Source: Paenibacillus sp. FSL H7-0331 | GTDB lineage: Bacteria > Bacillota > Bacilli > Paenibacillales > NBRC-103111 | Assembly: GCF_001956045.1 (NCBI RefSeq) | Contig: NZ_MRTH01000008.1 | Coordinates: 1 to 64,000 of the forward strand | DNA length: 64,000 nucleotides | Direction: 5' to 3' | In this document: one piece after another, positions 24,482 to 33,299 of the stretch | Position numbering within the stretch: position 1 is the first letter of the stretch | Layout: every line of letters begins with the position of its first letter | Position numbers and translations under genes: made by a program | The notes under the pieces: model-generated | What the model was told of the DNA's origin: nothing | Database searches by the model: none | Seen by the model: only the letters and a program-made list of their open reading frames with translations

Positions 24482-25495
24482 ATGGCAGATGAACGATCAC
24501 TGGAAACTGAACATCATTTTGACTGGAATCAGTATGAGCGTGGTACGAAAGGCAGCTCAAGCTTAACTTTTCGAGTACATCCTGATACAGATCTGACCCT
24601 GCCGGTACTTCAGATAACAGGAGAAAAGGAAGGCCCGTCACTGCTCGTATTTGCCAGTATCCATGGCGACGAATATGAGGGGATCGATACCATACTGCGA
24701 TTGTATAACCAGTTGTCCCCGCAGGATGTGATCGGCAGGCTGGTCATGCTGCCTACAGCCAACCCACTTGCTTACAGGGGAGGTACTCGAATCAGCCCGG
24801 ACGATGATGTGAATTTGGCCCGTGCATTTCCCGGTGATCCAGAAGGCTCGATAACTCAACAGCTCGCCTACGTACTGCACCACCAATTTATTGCCCATGC
24901 GGATTTTCTGCTTGACCTGCACAGTGGGGGTACGCATTATGCTGTAGCAACGTTGGTTGGCTATTATCATGACGAGCATTCGGAGCTGGGCCAACGAAGC
25001 CGTGCTGCTGCCATCGCTTTCGGTATGGATCTGCTCTGGGCACATTCCACTATTGCCGCAGGCCGCAGTATTTCATCTGCTCAATCGTTGGGCATTCCGT
25101 GGTTATATACGGAAGCTTATGGAGGAAGAAGAATACGTCAGCAGGATTCAGACAGCTTTTACACAGGCTCACTCAGGTTGATGAACCATCTGAAAATGCT
25201 CGTGGCTCCAGACCAATGGGAACTGGGTAAATCTCCTGCTTCAATACAGACCATTTATGGGGACGGCAACTTCGATGCTTCCGTTGTCTCTGAAGCAGAG
25301 GGCTTTTTTATCCCTCGAGTCAAGCTCATGTCCGAGGTGCATCTTGGTGATCTTATCGGTACGATCTATGCTTTAAGTGGTGAAAGCCTTCAGGAGGTTC
25401 GAGCCTACGCCGACGGTTTTCTTGTCATGATGGTAGGAACACCCATCATCAAACGTGGTGAACCGATCTATTTGCTCGCTGCCTTACATGAATAA
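24482..25495 (+). CDS. Succinylglutamate desuccinylase/aspartoacylase-family zinc deacylase
   Basis: A 337-residue M14-like zinc amidohydrolase. Visible features: the HxxE zinc pair in SIHGDEYEG near residues 60-68, the NLARAFPG block, the third ligand in LLDLHSGGTHY, a likely catalytic glutamate in LYTEAYGGR, and a C-terminal lipoyl-like beta domain ending RGEPIYLLAA. Members remove acyl groups from N-acylated amino acids or related small amides. ATG 24482 is chosen because GAGGAGG lies eight bases upstream. The open frame begins earlier, inside the MBL gene, without a binding site. In this regulon it probably strips an acyl group from an amino-bearing intermediate. Confidence 0.85.
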   Translation: MADERSLETEHHFDWNQYERGTKGSSSLTFRVHPDTDLTLPVLQITGEKEGPSLLVFASIHGDEYEGIDTILRLYNQLSPQDVIGRLVMLPTANPLAYRGGTRISPDDDVNLARAFPGDPEGSITQQLAYVLHHQFIAHADFLLDLHSGGTHYAVATLVGYYHDEHSELGQRSRAAAIAFGMDLLWAHSTIAAGRSISSAQSLGIPWLYTEAYGGRRIRQQDSDSFYTGSLRLMNHLKMLVAPDQWELGKSPASIQTIYGDGNFDASVVSEAEGFFIPRVKLMSEVHLGDLIGTIYALSGESLQEVRAYADGFLVMMVGTPIIKRGEPIYLLAALHE

Positions 25496-25576
25496 CAGTA
25501 TTAACTACATGCAGGAAAAGCTTTTCCAAGCAAGCTTACCACTACAAACCCCTAAATATTGCAAGGAGGAACAACA

Positions 25577-26488
25577 ATGTCAGCCAGTACAACAGACAAA
25601 TTTAAAGGTGTGATCGTGGCGATGAATTCCTGCTACGACAGCGAGGGCAATATCAGCACGACTGCGGTGAAGAAGTTGACACGGTTTTTAATGGATAAAG
25701 GAGTAGACGGACTTTATGTCGGTGGAAGCACGGGTGAAGGGCTGCTGCAAAGCAGTGATGAGCGTAAGCAGGTACTGGAGGCCGTGTTGGAGGAAAGTCA
25801 AAAAGCCGTCACGGTCATTGCTCATGTTGGGACATTAACGACAAAAGAAAGTGTGGATCTAGCCATTCATGCGGAGAAGGCAGGTGCAGATGCGCTGTCA
25901 GCTGTCTCACCATTCTATTACGGCTATCGTGAGGAAAGCGTTGGCAAGCATTGGATGAGGATTGTAGACAGCACCGAGCTTCCTTTTATCATTTACCATA
26001 TCCCATCAACGACAGGGTTTAGCCTTACTCCAAGCCTACTGAAGGAAATGATCAAAAGCCCTAAAGTTATCGGTATTAAAATCACGACAGCCAGTACCTT
26101 CGAGCTGCAGCAATTTAAGGTTATGGGCGGACCGGGCTTCATGCTCTTTAATGGTCCTGATGAACAATTTCTGGCAGGACGGATCATGGGAGCGGATGCG
26201 GGTATCGGAGGAACCTACGGGATCATGCCCGAGTTGTTTGTGAGTCTGGAGCGTGAATACCGTGCCGGACGGATCGCTGAAGCACAGCAGCTGCAGTATA
26301 CGATTAACGATATCATTGCTGACCTGTTGCAGCTGCCCATTTATGCGGCTCTAAAAGCATTGGTCAAAATGCGGGGGGTTGATTGCGGAGATGTGAGAGA
26401 GCCGCTGCCCCAGTTGTCTGAGGTTCATACCCCATTGATTGATGCTCTTTATCATAAAATTATGAATGCTGTTGGGGAGCTTAAATAA
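25577..26488 (+). CDS. DapA/N-acetylneuraminate lyase-family aldolase
   Basis: A 303-residue class I TIM-barrel aldolase. The N-terminal YVGGSTGEGLLQS resembles N-acetylneuraminate lyase (GGSTGE) more than dihydrodipicolinate synthase. The proton-relay tyrosine is in IYHIPSTTG near 140, and the Schiff-base lysine in IGIKITTAS near 168. It would split a 2-keto-3-deoxy sugar acid into pyruvate and an aldehyde. AAGGAGGA precedes ATG 25577. It ends the unit that starts with the PLP enzyme, just before the secreted sialidase-fold gene. No NanE, NanK or NagA/NagB is present, so ordinary sialic acid catabolism is incomplete here. Confidence 0.85.
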   Translation: MSASTTDKFKGVIVAMNSCYDSEGNISTTAVKKLTRFLMDKGVDGLYVGGSTGEGLLQSSDERKQVLEAVLEESQKAVTVIAHVGTLTTKESVDLAIHAEKAGADALSAVSPFYYGYREESVGKHWMRIVDSTELPFIIYHIPSTTGFSLTPSLLKEMIKSPKVIGIKITTASTFELQQFKVMGGPGFMLFNGPDEQFLAGRIMGADAGIGGTYGIMPELFVSLEREYRAGRIAEAQQLQYTINDIIADLLQLPIYAALKALVKMRGVDCGDVREPLPQLSEVHTPLIDALYHKIMNAVGELK

Positions 26489-26592
26489 CAGCCCCATACT
26501 AAGTTATTATTAGTTTCCTATCACATGATTGAGCTCCCAGACCGTTGACAGAAGTTAAGCAGCATCAGAATCCATACATCATCCGAGGATAA

Positions 26593-26603
26593 TGGTCCTA
26601 CCA
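26593..26603. promoter_or_regulatory. TGGT-N3-ACCA operator, site 7
   Basis: TGGTCCTACCA, followed by ATCATAT as at site 6. It lies 45 bases before the secreted enzyme gene, which therefore starts its own transcription unit. Confidence 0.75.
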
Positions 26604-26647
26604 TCATATGAATGGATTCCTTTACCAATTATAAGGAGAGATGTTGA

Positions 26648-29611
26648 ATGAGATCGAGGATTTGTCTAATGCTTGCCCTGCTTCTGTTAGCAGGTCTGCT
26701 TCCGAACACATGGAATGCTTCGATTGCATACGCAGGGAAATGGCTGGGAAGTGTAGGGTACTTAAATAATGACAGTTCTCCAGGAAGCGGAGTAATGGCG
26801 AACTTTGGTTACACCAATGCAGCGTATTTCGACTACTACAACCGCAGTATCGGCATCGACCTGCAAGCGTCAAGGAACTTCAATGAAATCAGGCTGATTG
26901 ATGAGGACAGCACCAATCGCATTAACCACAGCTCGGATCTCACTGTTTATGTGAGCAACGATAATGTAACCTATACGCAACTGACGGGTTGGAGCTTCTG
27001 GAAGTCAGGCCAGTCTGTTATTTTGCACAATTTCTCGTCCAATGCACGATATGTTAAGGTCCATTCCAATTTCACTGATGCAGGTGCTGCGGGAACCTGG
27101 CTGAAGCAATCCAACCTGCAATCCATGCTGGAAGTGCTGCTCGTCACTCCGCATTCCGGTGCATATACGGGAACGGTTGGTTACCTGAACCAGGACATGA
27201 ATCCGACTAGCGGTTCGATCGGCAGTTGGGGTGCAGCTGTCGCAGCAGCACTGGATTACAACTATCGAAGCCTTGGCATCGATTTGGGTGTTATCCGAAC
27301 GTTCAATACAATCGAATTGGTTGAAAGCCAAGGGCCTTCCCGACTTGAGAAAACCGACTTGTCGGTATACGTCAGCAACGACAACATGAGTTATAGCAAG
27401 ATAACCGACTGGGATTTTTTGAAGCTGGATCATACTCTTATTCTGTATAACTTGTCCGGTTCAGGAAGATACGTGAAAATTCATAATCATATCGATGATT
27501 TGGATTTTACATTTTCCAATACGAACCTGCAAAGCATGGTGTATGTAACCAATCGTCCTACCGGGGAATGGACAGCTGCGGGCGGGGGCGCATGGGCCTA
27601 CAAAAAGTCCGTGCAGGTGACTAATAGCACTACAGCTTCTCTTGAAGACAGAGCTGTATATGTGACCAAAGCGGCTTTGGACACAAGTGGTCTGATTGCT
27701 GCCGGCAAGCTGCAGCAGGATTATCGCGACGTTCGCTTTGCTGATGCAGCGAATCGGGAGCTGGCTTATTACATGGATAGCAGCGGATTTTATGTTCGTA
27801 TTCCGGCTCTGGCTTCAGGCAGTTCAACCATTACGATGTATTATGGTAATCCATCGGCCGAGTTTACAGGAGCGGGTCAGGAGGCTCTGCAGGTTGAATA
27901 TGGCAATAAAACGTTGGTTGAGCATACGACCTCGCTGTTCAAGGATAATGTGAAGCCTGAAAAGCTGGCTAATGGAGACATCATGATGGTTGCCAATACG
28001 GTCGGTTCCACGACAAGTGGTATCTACTCCAAATATTCAACAGATGGTGGCCTTACCTGGACTGTTCCTTCGCCGATCATCAATCTAAATGATGCTGGAC
28101 GGGATGAACCAGCAGCGCTGTTCGTCGATCCGGCTACAGGCATTGTGTTCCTATATTTCTATTCCTACTATGGGTATACGACGACCAATTGCTTGACAGC
28201 CGGTAACGCGTGCCGGAACGATCTATATTATGCCAAATCAACGGACAACGGTCGAACCTTTGCCCAGCCTGTAAAAATCGATACGGGTACGCTTGTTTAC
28301 AATGGTGTTACCTATCCAATTAATTATAATGTCACTTATACGAATCCGATCAAGCTGGTGAATGGGGACTGGATCTTTCCTTTCGTTTACGTCAAAGCAC
28401 CTGACGGATCACTGGCAACCAGTGTACTCTATTCGACCGATCAGGGGGGCACTTGGACCAAGAGTGTCAGCCAGCTTTCTGTCACCTCAAGTGGCGGCGA
28501 AGGCGGACTTTCAGAGCCATCTATTGTTCAACTGAATAATGGAAACTTATTGATGTATATGCGTCAGCAGGTCTCCGATAAATACAGACTGGCCCAAAGC
28601 ACCTCGACGGATAATGGCCGGACGTGGTCTGCGCCAACCGATGCTCCTGTGTTTTCATCAAATACAATGTCGGTTATGACGCGCCACACGAATCATGATA
28701 TTTTGCTGCTATGGCCAGGCAACAACAGCTTTGGTGGAACCAGCTATCTGCGTAATCCACTTACACTCGCTTACAGTTCGGATGAAGCTGCAACGTGGAG
28801 AGGTATGCGTGATATTTTAGGTCGAACCCGTCTTTCCGAAGCCGCGGTTAATCCGACCAAACGTATAGCCACACAGCCATCTACGGTTAAGGTGGATTCG
28901 GATACGTATTTATTCGGCTGGTGGGGCAATTCATTAACGACAGCACAAACGATCAGAATCGAGGATTTCAATCGTTATTTGTACCGTTCGCATGGCGTCT
29001 CGGACGGTTTTGAGTATACCGATTTAAAAAATGATTATTGGTGGAAATTGGGCGACACCGTGGAAGTCAGCAGTAATCAATCCCGAAGCGGAGCAAGCTC
29101 TTTACGGCTCTTCGATAACAATACTTCGACTTTGACAGCTGGCAGCCGACTTTTCCCTGCAATGAGAAAAGGGACCGTCAAATTCAGCGTATACGCGAAC
29201 CAGCTTTCCAACCTGTTCAGCTTCTCGTTACGTGAGCCGTATTCCTACGTTCATAATGCACCTGGAACCATATTCCAGTTTATGCTGGAAACCGATGGAT
29301 CATTGAAGGTATACAATACCGCGGGCAGCCGTGTTGAGCTTCCGGTTCCGACAGATTTGGCAACAGGAGTCTGGTATGATATCGAATTGAGATTCGATGT
29401 GCCCGCCAAGCAAATAGGGGTATGGGTGAACGGCAGCTTTAAAGGCAATGCGGCAAACTATTTGACGGGGGATCAAATCACCCATTTCAATATAGCTTCG
29501 GGAAGCACGGCGGGTACAGGCACGGATGTATATATCGATAATCTGAGCATACAGGATACAGAAATTGCCCTACCAACAGCAGGGACGATTGGACCGGAGC
29601 AAGCGATTTAA
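26648..29611 (+). CDS. Secreted sialidase-fold (BNR/Asp-box) multidomain protein
   Basis: A 987-residue exported protein. A signal peptide (1 to about 29) ends at AYA. Two related jelly-roll-like modules follow (about 33-165 and 173-300), sharing VGYLN, SDL/TDL plus YVSNDN and NLQSM. A DUF2341-like domain lies near 315-405. The catalytic propeller has five Asp boxes: STDGGLTW (464), STDNGRTF (531), STDQGGTW (596), STDNGRTW (653) and a weaker SSDEAATW (710). EPSIVQLNNGNLLMYMR at 623-639 matches the sialidase Glu and Arg pattern. A concanavalin/LamG-like domain fills about 760-970. The usual N-terminal RIP arginine motif is not evident. No sortase or S-layer anchor is seen. It probably releases the sugar that the importer takes up. 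Confidence 0.8.
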   Translation: MRSRICLMLALLLLAGLLPNTWNASIAYAGKWLGSVGYLNNDSSPGSGVMANFGYTNAAYFDYYNRSIGIDLQASRNFNEIRLIDEDSTNRINHSSDLTVYVSNDNVTYTQLTGWSFWKSGQSVILHNFSSNARYVKVHSNFTDAGAAGTWLKQSNLQSMLEVLLVTPHSGAYTGTVGYLNQDMNPTSGSIGSWGAAVAAALDYNYRSLGIDLGVIRTFNTIELVESQGPSRLEKTDLSVYVSNDNMSYSKITDWDFLKLDHTLILYNLSGSGRYVKIHNHIDDLDFTFSNTNLQSMVYVTNRPTGEWTAAGGGAWAYKKSVQVTNSTTASLEDRAVYVTKAALDTSGLIAAGKLQQDYRDVRFADAANRELAYYMDSSGFYVRIPALASGSSTITMYYGNPSAEFTGAGQEALQVEYGNKTLVEHTTSLFKDNVKPEKLANGDIMMVANTVGSTTSGIYSKYSTDGGLTWTVPSPIINLNDAGRDEPAALFVDPATGIVFLYFYSYYGYTTTNCLTAGNACRNDLYYAKSTDNGRTFAQPVKIDTGTLVYNGVTYPINYNVTYTNPIKLVNGDWIFPFVYVKAPDGSLATSVLYSTDQGGTWTKSVSQLSVTSSGGEGGLSEPSIVQLNNGNLLMYMRQQVSDKYRLAQSTSTDNGRTWSAPTDAPVFSSNTMSVMTRHTNHDILLLWPGNNSFGGTSYLRNPLTLAYSSDEAATWRGMRDILGRTRLSEAAVNPTKRIATQPSTVKVDSDTYLFGWWGNSLTTAQTIRIEDFNRYLYRSHGVSDGFEYTDLKNDYWWKLGDTVEVSSNQSRSGASSLRLFDNNTSTLTAGSRLFPAMRKGTVKFSVYANQLSNLFSFSLREPYSYVHNAPGTIFQFMLETDGSLKVYNTAGSRVELPVPTDLATGVWYDIELRFDVPAKQIGVWVNGSFKGNAANYLTGDQITHFNIASGSTAGTGTDVYIDNLSIQDTEIALPTAGTIGPEQAI

Positions 29612-29728
29612 GTCTACGGAGTTACTGCCTGATGAACAGACGTGATGGATAAAGCTAGAAAACTACAATACCGTAACACGGCGATGCTACTATTTTACAT
29701 TTAACATTAGAAAGGACGATGTTATTTC

Positions 29729-30121
29729 ATGTCAATTTCCATTCATGCGAGTAAAGCACCGCAATTTCCACTACCGTTCTCCCATGCCATTCGTGCCGGA
29801 GACTTCCTTTACGTGTCCGGTCAGGTAGGGGTTAATCCGGATACGCTTGAGGTGTCCGGTACGACAATAGAGGAACAGACGGAGCAGTGTATCCGTAATG
29901 TCGGCGCGATTCTGGAAGCGGCTGGCGTCAGCTTCGATCATGTGGTGAAGACGAATGCTTTTCTGTCCCGTGCAGAGGATATTCCTGCTTATAATCAAGC
30001 CTACAAGAAAATAGTAGCTGCCCCATATCCAGCACGAACAACGGTTGTTAGCGGTATTGGATCTTACCTGATTGAGATTGATGTCATTGCTTATATTCCT
30101 TCCCCAAGAAGCAATGCCTGA
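29729..30121 (+). CDS. RidA (YjgF/YER057c/UK114) family enamine/imine deaminase
   Basis: A 130-residue protein of the RidA family. Family marks are FSHAIRAGDFLYVSGQ near the start, TEQCIRNVGAIL, and the active-site arginine in PYPARTTVVSG near residue 103-105. RidA hydrolyses 2-aminoacrylate and other reactive enamines made by PLP-dependent dehydratases or lyases. It therefore fits the threonine-synthase-like PLP enzyme of this regulon. AGAAAGGA lies upstream. Start-to-start it forms a unit with the M81 gene, 26 bases later. Confidence 0.9.
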   Translation: MSISIHASKAPQFPLPFSHAIRAGDFLYVSGQVGVNPDTLEVSGTTIEEQTEQCIRNVGAILEAAGVSFDHVVKTNAFLSRAEDIPAYNQAYKKIVAAPYPARTTVVSGIGSYLIEIDVIAYIPSPRSNA

Positions 30122-30147
30122 TCGGGATATGAAGGAGGTATCTGGAA

Positions 30148-31620
30148 GTGAAGCCTAAAGCTCTAAAAATAGCCGTTGCAGGCCTTTATCACGAGACCAA
30201 TACGTTTGCTCCGGGAACGACTGGATTAACAGCTTTTTCTGCCGAGTACGTGACGGGAAGCGAGTTATTTTACAAGCGCTATGAGCATACTCAAACCTCA
30301 ATGGGCGGTGTTATTGCAGCTGCCCGCAGTGTTGGGGCAGATTTAGTCGTTGGGTTGTATACGGCGGCTACACCAAGCGGTTTGGTCGAAACGGCAGCGG
30401 CCGAAGCCTCGCTGAGTGATATCGTGTATTCGATAGACGATAACATAGACGGGCTGATCCTGATTTTACATGGAGCGATGGTTGGGGAAGCGATTCCGGA
30501 TATGGAAGCCGAGCTGTTGGGACGACTGCGAGAGCGTCTGGGATCCGGACTGCCGATTGCAGTTACCTTGGATTTACATGCGAATATCAGCGCCGAGATG
30601 ACGGAAAGGGCCGATATTCTGGTCGGTTACGATACTTACCCTCACGTGGATATGTTCGATAGGGCAGCAGAGGCCTTCCATTTGCTTGTGAGGATGATAC
30701 AGGGCGAGATCAGGCCGGTGCGGGCATTTGGTGCCACGAATATGCTGGTCATTCCTCAAGGAATGCTGACCGATCAAGGAATGATGAAAGAAGTAATGGA
30801 GCTGGCTTTTGCCATCGAAAATGATAATAAGGTATTAAACGTAACCGTAGCCGGAGGATTTCCCTACAGTGATGTACCTGCAGCCGGTATGTCCTTTGTC
30901 GTGACGACTGATGGTGACGAGGGGCTGGCTAAAGATTATGCCGCTAGTCTTGTCCAGGCCGCATGGTCACGTCGGGAGGGTTTTACTGTAAGCTTCGTTC
31001 CTCCAGCAGATGCGGTGGCTTTAGCTGTGGCCAATCCGGAAGGCCCGGTAATCCTAACCGAAGGATCAGACAATGTAGGTGGTGGGGCTCCAGGTGACGC
31101 CACGCATATACTGCAGCACTTGACGAATTTGCCTTGTAAATCGCTCATCGTTATGTGTGACCCCCAGGCCTCACAGCAAGCTAATGAAATCGGTACAGGG
31201 GGCGTGTTCCATGGGCAAGTGGGCGGGAGGCATGACATGCTTCACGGTCTGCCTGTTGAACTGAAGGGACAGATCCGTTTATTGTTCGATGGTCTTTATC
31301 ATCATGTTGGTCCTTATATGACCGGCCAGCTTGCCGATATGGGACGAACGGCGGTTATAGTATGCGGTAATTTAACTGTAGTCGTAACGGAAAAGCGGAC
31401 ACCGCCATGGGATTTGGGACATCTGCGTTATATAGGTATATGGCCCGATGATTACCATATTATTGCTGTTAAATCGGCAATTGCCTGGCAAACCGCGCTT
31501 GGAGCATTCGCCAAACGTGTTATTCATGTGGATACACCAGGCTGCTGCTCCGCTAATCTGAGCCATTTCGACTATCAATACGTGAAAAGACCGATCTATC
31601 CCCTGGATAAACAAGCATAA
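30148..31620 (+). CDS. M81-family metallohydrolase (MlrC/microcystinase C-like)
   Basis: A 490-residue protein with both MlrC domains. The N-terminal DUF1485 part (to about 295) contains GLYHETNTF, LDLHANIS and YDTYPHVDM, which supply the Asp/His and His zinc ligands known in MlrC. The C-terminal MlrC_C part has EGSDNVGGGAPGD and the DPQASQQA region. MlrC cleaves linearised microcystin, and most homologues act on unknown small amides or peptides. GTG 30148 follows GAAGGAGG by the usual distance. Lying between RidA and an aminotransferase gene, it probably hydrolyses an amide bond of an aminoacyl-type intermediate. Confidence 0.87.
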   Translation: MKPKALKIAVAGLYHETNTFAPGTTGLTAFSAEYVTGSELFYKRYEHTQTSMGGVIAAARSVGADLVVGLYTAATPSGLVETAAAEASLSDIVYSIDDNIDGLILILHGAMVGEAIPDMEAELLGRLRERLGSGLPIAVTLDLHANISAEMTERADILVGYDTYPHVDMFDRAAEAFHLLVRMIQGEIRPVRAFGATNMLVIPQGMLTDQGMMKEVMELAFAIENDNKVLNVTVAGGFPYSDVPAAGMSFVVTTDGDEGLAKDYAASLVQAAWSRREGFTVSFVPPADAVALAVANPEGPVILTEGSDNVGGGAPGDATHILQHLTNLPCKSLIVMCDPQASQQANEIGTGGVFHGQVGGRHDMLHGLPVELKGQIRLLFDGLYHHVGPYMTGQLADMGRTAVIVCGNLTVVVTEKRTPPWDLGHLRYIGIWPDDYHIIAVKSAIAWQTALGAFAKRVIHVDTPGCCSANLSHFDYQYVKRPIYPLDKQA

Positions 31621-31676
31621 GGAAAACAAGACACTCGATCATGATGCATAATGCAAAATAAAGGAGGATGCACGGC

Positions 31677-32987
31677 TTGAATCCATATATAACGGAAAAA
31701 TCGTCACAAAAGTTTAACGAGTCCAAGCAATTTTTGGCTGGCGGGGTGGCCAGCTCATTGCGTGCTGCTATGAAGCCTGTACCGCTGTTTGTTGAAAAAG
31801 CATCCGGCTCCCGAATTGTCGATGTGGACGGTAACACCTATATCGACTATTTACTTGCCTACGGTCCGCTTATACTTGGTCATGCGCATCCTGCCCTGAT
31901 TGCCAGCGTGAATGATGCTTCACAGCGCGGCGTAACCTACGGGTTGCAGCATGACGGGGAAATTCAGTTGGCCAAAAGGCTGACACAAATATTACCTTGC
32001 GCGGACAAGGTTGCACTTAGCGGCTCGGGAACGGAAGCCGTAATGCTGGCCCTTCGGCTTGCACGAGCATATAACGGTAAACGGAAAATCGTTCGTTTTC
32101 ACGGTCATTATCACGGCTGGTCGGACAGTATTTTCACTTCGTTCCCAAGTCCCGATATGCATACTCTAGCTAACAAAGCAGAGAATCTTACACCGCCTGG
32201 AACCGAAGGTCAAAGCGAAAACAGTCTGGAGGATATCATACTGCTGCCATGGAATGATGCTGAAGCTCTGGAATTGGTGCTCAGACAGCAGCAGCACGAA
32301 ATTGCCGCAGTCATTTCTGAGCCGGTTATGTGCAATTCAGGCTGCCTTATGCCCAAGTCGGGTTATCTGGAGCACATGCGTGCACTGACACAGGAGCTTG
32401 GCATCGTGATGATTCTTGATGAGGTCATCACGGGCTTCCGTGTCGGATTGGGTGGAGCGCACGGTCGATTCGGTCTTATGCCGGATCTTGTTACTATCGG
32501 CAAAGCGATGGGCTGTGGTATTGCAATTAGCGGCGTTGCTGGTTCGAGGGAGCTGCTTGAACAGATCGATCACGGTAAGGTCAGTCACCTGGGGACCTTA
32601 AACGGTAATGGATTGGCGACAGCCGCCGCACTGGCGACGATAACAGAGCTTTCTCGTGAAGAAGAGCAATACTACATCAAGCTGGAACAGACCGGTACGG
32701 ATTTGGCCAGCGGGATTCGTGAGCTGCTTGCTTTGCATCAAATTCCGGGCGTCGTGAATCAACTCGGACCTGTATTTCATATGATGTTTACTCATGAACA
32801 GCAGGTGGAGGACTTCGACGCTTTTAATAAGCGCGATGCGGCCAAATATTCAAGGTTTGCCGAATTAATGCTGGAGGCAGGCGTACTTGTCCGCACCAGC
32901 GGTTTGTGGTATGTATCGACAGAGCATTCAGCTGTGGATGTACGCGATACACTGAAAGCTGTTGAGCAATCGCTTGTTAAATTGTAA
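31677..32987 (+). CDS. Class III PLP aminotransferase, glutamate-1-semialdehyde aminomutase-like
   Basis: A 436-residue aminotransferase of the GSA-aminomutase branch. Visible: AGGVASSLRA near the N-terminus, GHAHPALI, the PLP phosphate loop SGTEAVMLALRLARA, FHGHYHGWSD, the cofactor aspartate in ILDEVITGFR and the PLP lysine in TIGKAMGCG. Heme-pathway HemL is normally next to hem genes, whereas this copy closes a catabolic regulon, so it more likely transaminates an amino sugar or amino acid derivative. TTG 31677 is favoured because AAGGAGG lies nine bases upstream. ATG 31668 directly touches that site. A terminator follows. Confidence 0.87.
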   Translation: MNPYITEKSSQKFNESKQFLAGGVASSLRAAMKPVPLFVEKASGSRIVDVDGNTYIDYLLAYGPLILGHAHPALIASVNDASQRGVTYGLQHDGEIQLAKRLTQILPCADKVALSGSGTEAVMLALRLARAYNGKRKIVRFHGHYHGWSDSIFTSFPSPDMHTLANKAENLTPPGTEGQSENSLEDIILLPWNDAEALELVLRQQQHEIAAVISEPVMCNSGCLMPKSGYLEHMRALTQELGIVMILDEVITGFRVGLGGAHGRFGLMPDLVTIGKAMGCGIAISGVAGSRELLEQIDHGKVSHLGTLNGNGLATAAALATITELSREEEQYYIKLEQTGTDLASGIRELLALHQIPGVVNQLGPVFHMMFTHEQQVEDFDAFNKRDAAKYSRFAELMLEAGVLVRTSGLWYVSTEHSAVDVRDTLKAVEQSLVKL

Positions 32988-33002
32988 TCGAGCTAGTCCT
33001 TC

Positions 33003-33045
33003 AAGCTTCCAGACCCATTATAATGGGTTTAGGAAGCTTTTATAT
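33003..33045 (+). terminator. Terminator closing the TGGT-N3-ACCA regulon
   Basis: AAGCTTCC (33003-33010) pairs with GGAAGCTT (33032-33039), extended by ACCCA/TGGGT inside, and is followed by TTTAT. From here to 33299 the sequence is A+T-rich and shows no gene. Confidence 0.85.
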
Positions 33046-33299
33046 GTAGGTAAAAAGCAGACTCGGATCACAGTTTAGAGACCGCCGCGGCTGTTTTTCC
33101 CCTATCGATTAGATGAATCTGAATATTTTATAACTTCATTCTAATTGATGATAGGATTGATTTGAAGGGAGTTCAAGATAAAGTTCCGTTTTAATGAACT
33201 GTTTTTTAATGTGCTTTTCAATTATTGTTGTTAAATTATAACAATTTGTTTATTCTTAATTGCATAGCTATATTCATGCTAGGGAAAGAGGCGTTAACA

